DNA of 15,806 nt. Origin: Candidatus Aminicenantota bacterium (lineage in GTDB: Bacteria > Acidobacteriota > Aminicenantia > UBA2199). The translations under genes were made by a program, and so were the position numbers. The notes below the pieces were generated by a model. It did not search any database. It had not been told where the DNA came from and saw nothing but the letters and a program-made list of their open reading frames with translations. Where the stretch lies: positions 1-15,806 of the forward strand of contig JAHELQ010000064.1 of NCBI GenBank assembly GCA_024644125.1, read 5' to 3'. Shown one piece after another: positions 13,029 to 15,806 of the stretch (the first letter of the stretch is position 1; every line of letters starts with the position of its first letter).

Positions 13029-14009
13029 ATGGATAAAACGCGCAATCTTTTTTTCATTGTTTTTTTACTCGTTTTCTCACGTTTAGTGGGACAGACCCCT
13101 TATGAATTTTTTTTCAAAATTTCCGGCGGCGCCAGGGGGAACATATTGCTGATCATTCCCTACCGGTTCTACTACGAAATATCGGCGGCCGTGGATTTTT
13201 CCGCCGCTTTTAGAGAGGATGGAAGTCTGCAATTCCAATTCGCCGATTTGCCCAAAGTGGGATATATGTTACGGACTACGGGCTATTCAGGAAAATCGAT
13301 TGTTATTTTGACGGCTCATGACGACATGACGCGTCACCTTGCGGCGGCGAACCAGGTGCTGGCGGCTTTCAAAAAAGAGGCATCCGAGTATGCCCGGAGA
13401 GTCAAGCAGGCATTCAAACATCCATTCGACGTGATCTCTTACCACAATCCCGGAGCCGGTTTTTTACGCAGCGCCGACGGAATCCATCACAATATGTTTA
13501 ATAACCTTGATCTGAAATATCTTGGCCACGCAAAGAATTTCGATGTCTATTTCAATGTTTTCAAAATTATGACGATTCTCCTGGGAGTTTACAACCACTC
13601 CTTTCTGCCGGCTGGCGAATCCGGGCAATGGTTGCGTAAGTCCGCAAAAGGGAGTGGGGGGCCGGCGGATGAAAAAGCATGGGAGAGCGGGGCCATCGAT
13701 TTGTCCCGCTATCTCAATGAGGTCGCGAGAAACGCGTCGCGCATGGCTGAGCGGTATGCGAAATTAAAGCAGGAAAGGCCCTTCCGGTTGAAATACAATG
13801 TGTCGAAATGTTCATCCCCATGTGTCGAAATAACGGGTATCGCCAAACCCAACGCCATTATCAGCGGCGATCTCGCCATCACATCGTTTACTCGTAAGGT
13901 GAGGCTATCGAAGGATGAACTCCAATTGCTGGAAGACACCATCGAGATTGAAATACGTACTCCCCAGGGCAAAGGTGGCGTCGCTACGATGTCATTGATC
14001 AGAAAATAA
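13029..14009 (+). CDS. Secreted or periplasmic protein of unknown function
   Basis: I do not recognise this 326-residue protein. A clear signal peptide (MDKTRNLFFIVFLLVFSRLVGQ, cut probably near residue 22) sends it across the inner membrane. No further membrane segment is convincing, although a hydrophobic patch occurs near FKIMTILLGVY. The first part (ILLIIPYRFYYEISAAVDF, then GSLQFQFADLP) looks beta-rich, the middle is helical and charged (FKKEASEYARRVKQAFK), and the end (FRLKYNVSKCSSPCVEITGI and onwards) is again beta-like with a CSSPC pair that could form a disulfide. The ATG at 13029 is preceded by AAGGG and a good promoter. The 3' end overlaps the convergent GT5 gene by 11 bases. Envelope maintenance or cell-surface assembly would fit, but that is a guess. 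Confidence 0.72.
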   Translation: MDKTRNLFFIVFLLVFSRLVGQTPYEFFFKISGGARGNILLIIPYRFYYEISAAVDFSAAFREDGSLQFQFADLPKVGYMLRTTGYSGKSIVILTAHDDMTRHLAAANQVLAAFKKEASEYARRVKQAFKHPFDVISYHNPGAGFLRSADGIHHNMFNNLDLKYLGHAKNFDVYFNVFKIMTILLGVYNHSFLPAGESGQWLRKSAKGSGGPADEKAWESGAIDLSRYLNEVARNASRMAERYAKLKQERPFRLKYNVSKCSSPCVEITGIAKPNAIISGDLAITSFTRKVRLSKDELQLLEDTIEIEIRTPQGKGGVATMSLIRK

Positions 14010-15657
14010 CGGAGCGGTAGATCTCCAGGTATTGGGCCGCGCTTGTTTCCCAGTCGAATTCGGCGGCTTTTTTCAAGCCGTTGAGGATGATCGAGTGATA
14101 GAGTTCCGGCTGTGTTTGGAAGATGGCGATAGCGTCGCGCATGCGTTTGACCAGCGCGAATTCCATATCTCCCGCCCATGGATTGCCCGCACGTTTTTCC
14201 GGGTGGTCGGCGGTTCCGGCGAACGACCGGATGTTATGGATCGTGTAGTGATCCGGGGCTTCTTTGAAGAGTAGACCCGAGACGTTGTCGTCGATTTGGT
14301 CTATCAATCCACCGGTGGCCCTGGCGATGGTGACCGTACCCGCAGCCATGTATTCGATCGCGGCTCCAAATGGTTCATATATCGACGGCATCAATCCAAA
14401 GGAGCTCCCCATTTGCAATTCCATGTATCCTTGCTCCATGCGCATTGGAAAGACTGTAACATTTCCCTTGCAATGCTCCGCCGTGCCGCGGAACATTGCA
14501 AGCGCCTGTTTGTCGCTGGAAGGGGGAGATAGCACAACCTTGATTTCATCCTTCCCAAAATGGGCGATGGCCCGCAACAGGACATCATAGCCTTTTTGAC
14601 TGAAATCCAGGCGCCCGCTCATAACGAAGATAGGGATCTCATCCGGAAGATCGATAATGGAATTTTCCCGGTAGTTCAATTCTCCAAAACGCTGGGAAGG
14701 AAGGTATGAATCCAGGATATGTAGCAATTCTTGCCGCTTCTGTCTTTTGACGCGCTGGATATCGGACGCCGTGATGGAAGAGAGGTCTCTGTATTCCGGA
14801 GGGAACGGGATGAACATGCCGTTGTTGATGCCCGCGATCGTGGTTCGCTTGAAGATTTCCTGCAAATGCGGGGCAAAATGTTGGGTTTGCAGGATATCTT
14901 CGGAGAATTCTGTAGCAAAGTGCCGGCTGACGGTGCTCAATGGTCCGTCGCTCAGCGGCAGACCCAGTTGGAATGCGGTGATGCCGTCCCGGTTCGAGAA
15001 TTCTCCGGCGATTCTAGCGGGATCGATGAACAGACGTTCGAGATCCTTTCGGGGAATAAAACAGTCGTATGGATTGTGAAGGGTTTGAACGCATGCGCAG
15101 GATGTGAGTTTCCCCGCGAGAATGGCTTCTTTGACAGTCAACGATGTCGCCGCGGTTTGCCATTCCTGGAGATGGAGAATCACATTCTCCCGCAAGTCCA
15201 ACTCTTCCAACACAGAGGGGAGGGCCTTGCAAAAAAACAACGCGTTTTTCAGGATTTCACGCTCATTGGCTACAGGGTCGCCTTGAACATAAAGATACGG
15301 ATCTCCATCGGGATTGTCCGCTTCGAAATAACCTTCCGCCCCGATAAAATATTCATTCTGGTGGCGCAAGAGAAATGCCTCGATCTCCCGCTTCCCAAAA
15401 CGCACGCGAAGACGTTTGCCGGTGTCATCGAGGAGCTCCCGCTTCATGATCCGCGGATAAAATGGAGAAATGAGAATGGCCTTCTTTATCCCCGGCAAGG
15501 CGCCCAAATACGGAATGATCGCCTTTGTCACAGCAGCCAGGCCGCCGGCTTTGGCAAACCGGTTCTCAAATGAACAATACACAATATTTTCGAGCCGCAT
15601 CCCTTTGAACGCCCCGGCAATACGAGCGATCTCATCCCCGCTAAAAAAACATGCCAT
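13999..15657 (-). CDS. Glycogen/starch synthase-like glycosyltransferase (GT5)
   Basis: This 552-residue GT-B enzyme probably extends alpha-1,4-glucan from ADP- or UDP-glucose in the cytoplasm. The N-terminal loop is FAKAGGLAAVTKAI (34-47), where classical enzymes have KTGGLGDV. HLQEWQ (162-167) matches the HxHDWH region, and TLHNPYD (192-198) the TVHN motif. SGRLDFSQKGYDVLL (347-361) gives the phosphate-binding Arg349 and Lys355. MPSIYEPFGAAIEYMAAG (423-440) replaces the usual PSRFEPCGLTQLY, and ATGG (447-450) is kept. It is longer than E. coli GlgA (477) because of extra sequence before and inside the second domain. The start at 15657 is chosen because GGAG lies four bases upstream and an extended -10 promoter sits over the alternative ATG at 15693. 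No other glycogen gene is in view, so the exact product is uncertain. Confidence 0.82.
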   Translation of the reverse strand: MACFFSGDEIARIAGAFKGMRLENIVYCSFENRFAKAGGLAAVTKAIIPYLGALPGIKKAILISPFYPRIMKRELLDDTGKRLRVRFGKREIEAFLLRHQNEYFIGAEGYFEADNPDGDPYLYVQGDPVANEREILKNALFFCKALPSVLEELDLRENVILHLQEWQTAATSLTVKEAILAGKLTSCACVQTLHNPYDCFIPRKDLERLFIDPARIAGEFSNRDGITAFQLGLPLSDGPLSTVSRHFATEFSEDILQTQHFAPHLQEIFKRTTIAGINNGMFIPFPPEYRDLSSITASDIQRVKRQKRQELLHILDSYLPSQRFGELNYRENSIIDLPDEIPIFVMSGRLDFSQKGYDVLLRAIAHFGKDEIKVVLSPPSSDKQALAMFRGTAEHCKGNVTVFPMRMEQGYMELQMGSSFGLMPSIYEPFGAAIEYMAAGTVTIARATGGLIDQIDDNVSGLLFKEAPDHYTIHNIRSFAGTADHPEKRAGNPWAGDMEFALVKRMRDAIAIFQTQPELYHSIILNGLKKAAEFDWETSAAQYLEIYRSVIF

Positions 15658-15683
15658 CAAACTCCAATCCTTTCTCCAACTAG

Positions 15684-15692
15684 AATATATCA
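15684..15692 (-). promoter_or_regulatory. Extended -10 promoter of the GT5 gene
   Basis: On the minus strand TGATATATT (15692-15684) is an extended -10 box. A start near 15677 leaves about 20 bases with a Shine-Dalgarno sequence before ATG 15657. The -35 region at 17 bases (AATAGT) is poor. A TTGACG at 15733-15728 is too far away to be its partner. Confidence 0.42.
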
Positions 15693-15729
15693 TCGTTTAC
15701 CTCATTACTATTTTTAGGCTAGATGGTCG

Positions 15730-15806
15730 TCAAGCCTTAATAACATTTTTATTATTCTGGATGTAGATGAAGATATCGATCGGGAGTTTTTTAAGGTATT
15801 TTTCCA
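15730..15806 (-). CDS. Possible C-terminal fragment of another gene (cut by window edge)
   Basis: On the minus strand one frame is open from the window edge to a TGA at 15732-15730, encoding 24 residues that end DIFIYIQNNKNVIKA. It looks protein-like and would place a gene upstream of, and in the same direction as, the GT5 gene, 72 bases away. The opposite strand also has an open, protein-like frame here (FIILDVDEDIDREFFKVFF) without a start codon, so the call is weak. Confidence 0.25.
   Translation of the reverse strand, partial: EKYLKKLPIDIFIYIQNNKNVIKA

Noticed and set aside
14731..15573. 280-codon plus-strand frame inside the GT5 gene
   Set aside because: It is a shadow of the recognised glycosyltransferase, with no ribosome site and no domain-like pattern.
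1..15806. Mobile element, CRISPR, tRNA or defence island
   Set aside because: No transposase, integrase, repeat array, tRNA-like fold or recognised defence gene was seen, and gene spacing is that of ordinary chromosome.

Overview
The window (15.8 kb) reads as chromosomal core and near-core DNA of an uncultured Gram-negative-type bacterium. Base composition is roughly balanced, intergenic gaps are short (none over about 180 bases), and spacing and codon use look uniform. I see no tRNA, rRNA, CRISPR array, insertion sequence, integrase or phage gene. A HEAT-repeat/cyclophilin envelope protein, a membrane-protein/ECF sigma/anti-sigma cluster, a phosphatidylserine decarboxylase and a long GT5-type synthase would suit an Acidobacteriota/Aminicenantes-like or FCB-group-like lineage. 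The phylum cannot be fixed from sequence reading alone.

Layout. 1-713 (+): 3' part of asparaginyl-tRNA synthetase with a strong terminator. 738-2066 (-): MATE/ANKH-like exporter. 2138-2539 (+): short TrmO (tRNA A37 methyltransferase). 2551-3150 or 3234 (-): membrane protein with a HELGH metalloprotease-like motif. 3300-4700 (+): circularly permuted ATP-grasp-like ligase. 4721-7621 (-): two-gene operon, an unknown helical protein followed by a HEAT-repeat/cyclophilin envelope protein. 7803-9116 (-): GT1 (MGT/UGT-like) glycosyltransferase. 9290-10378 (+): DNA polymerase IV. 10467-12066 (+): membrane protein, ECF sigma factor and zinc-type anti-sigma factor. 12072-12893 (-): phosphatidylserine decarboxylase. 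13029-14009 (+): secreted protein of unknown function. 13999-15657 (-): glycogen/starch synthase-like GT5 enzyme. The last 77 bases may hold the tail of another minus-strand gene.

How the parts fit. The clearest regulatory unit is 10405-12066. An ECF-type promoter precedes the membrane protein, ECF sigma and anti-sigma genes, which points to an autoregulated envelope-stress circuit; its spacer carries a G8 tract that could make promoter strength length-variable. Two minus-strand genes (phosphatidylserine decarboxylase and the HELGH membrane protein) have near-consensus sigma-70 promoters whose -10 box ends exactly six bases before an ATG that lacks a Shine-Dalgarno sequence, suggesting leaderless transcripts. 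Two other promoters (ATP-grasp gene and GT1 gene) carry palindromes at the predicted start site that look like operators. No complete, clearly new multi-gene system is evident. The best candidates for undescribed biology are the sigma module, the orphan ATP-grasp ligase, the HELGH membrane family and the operon encoding the HEAT-cyclophilin protein.
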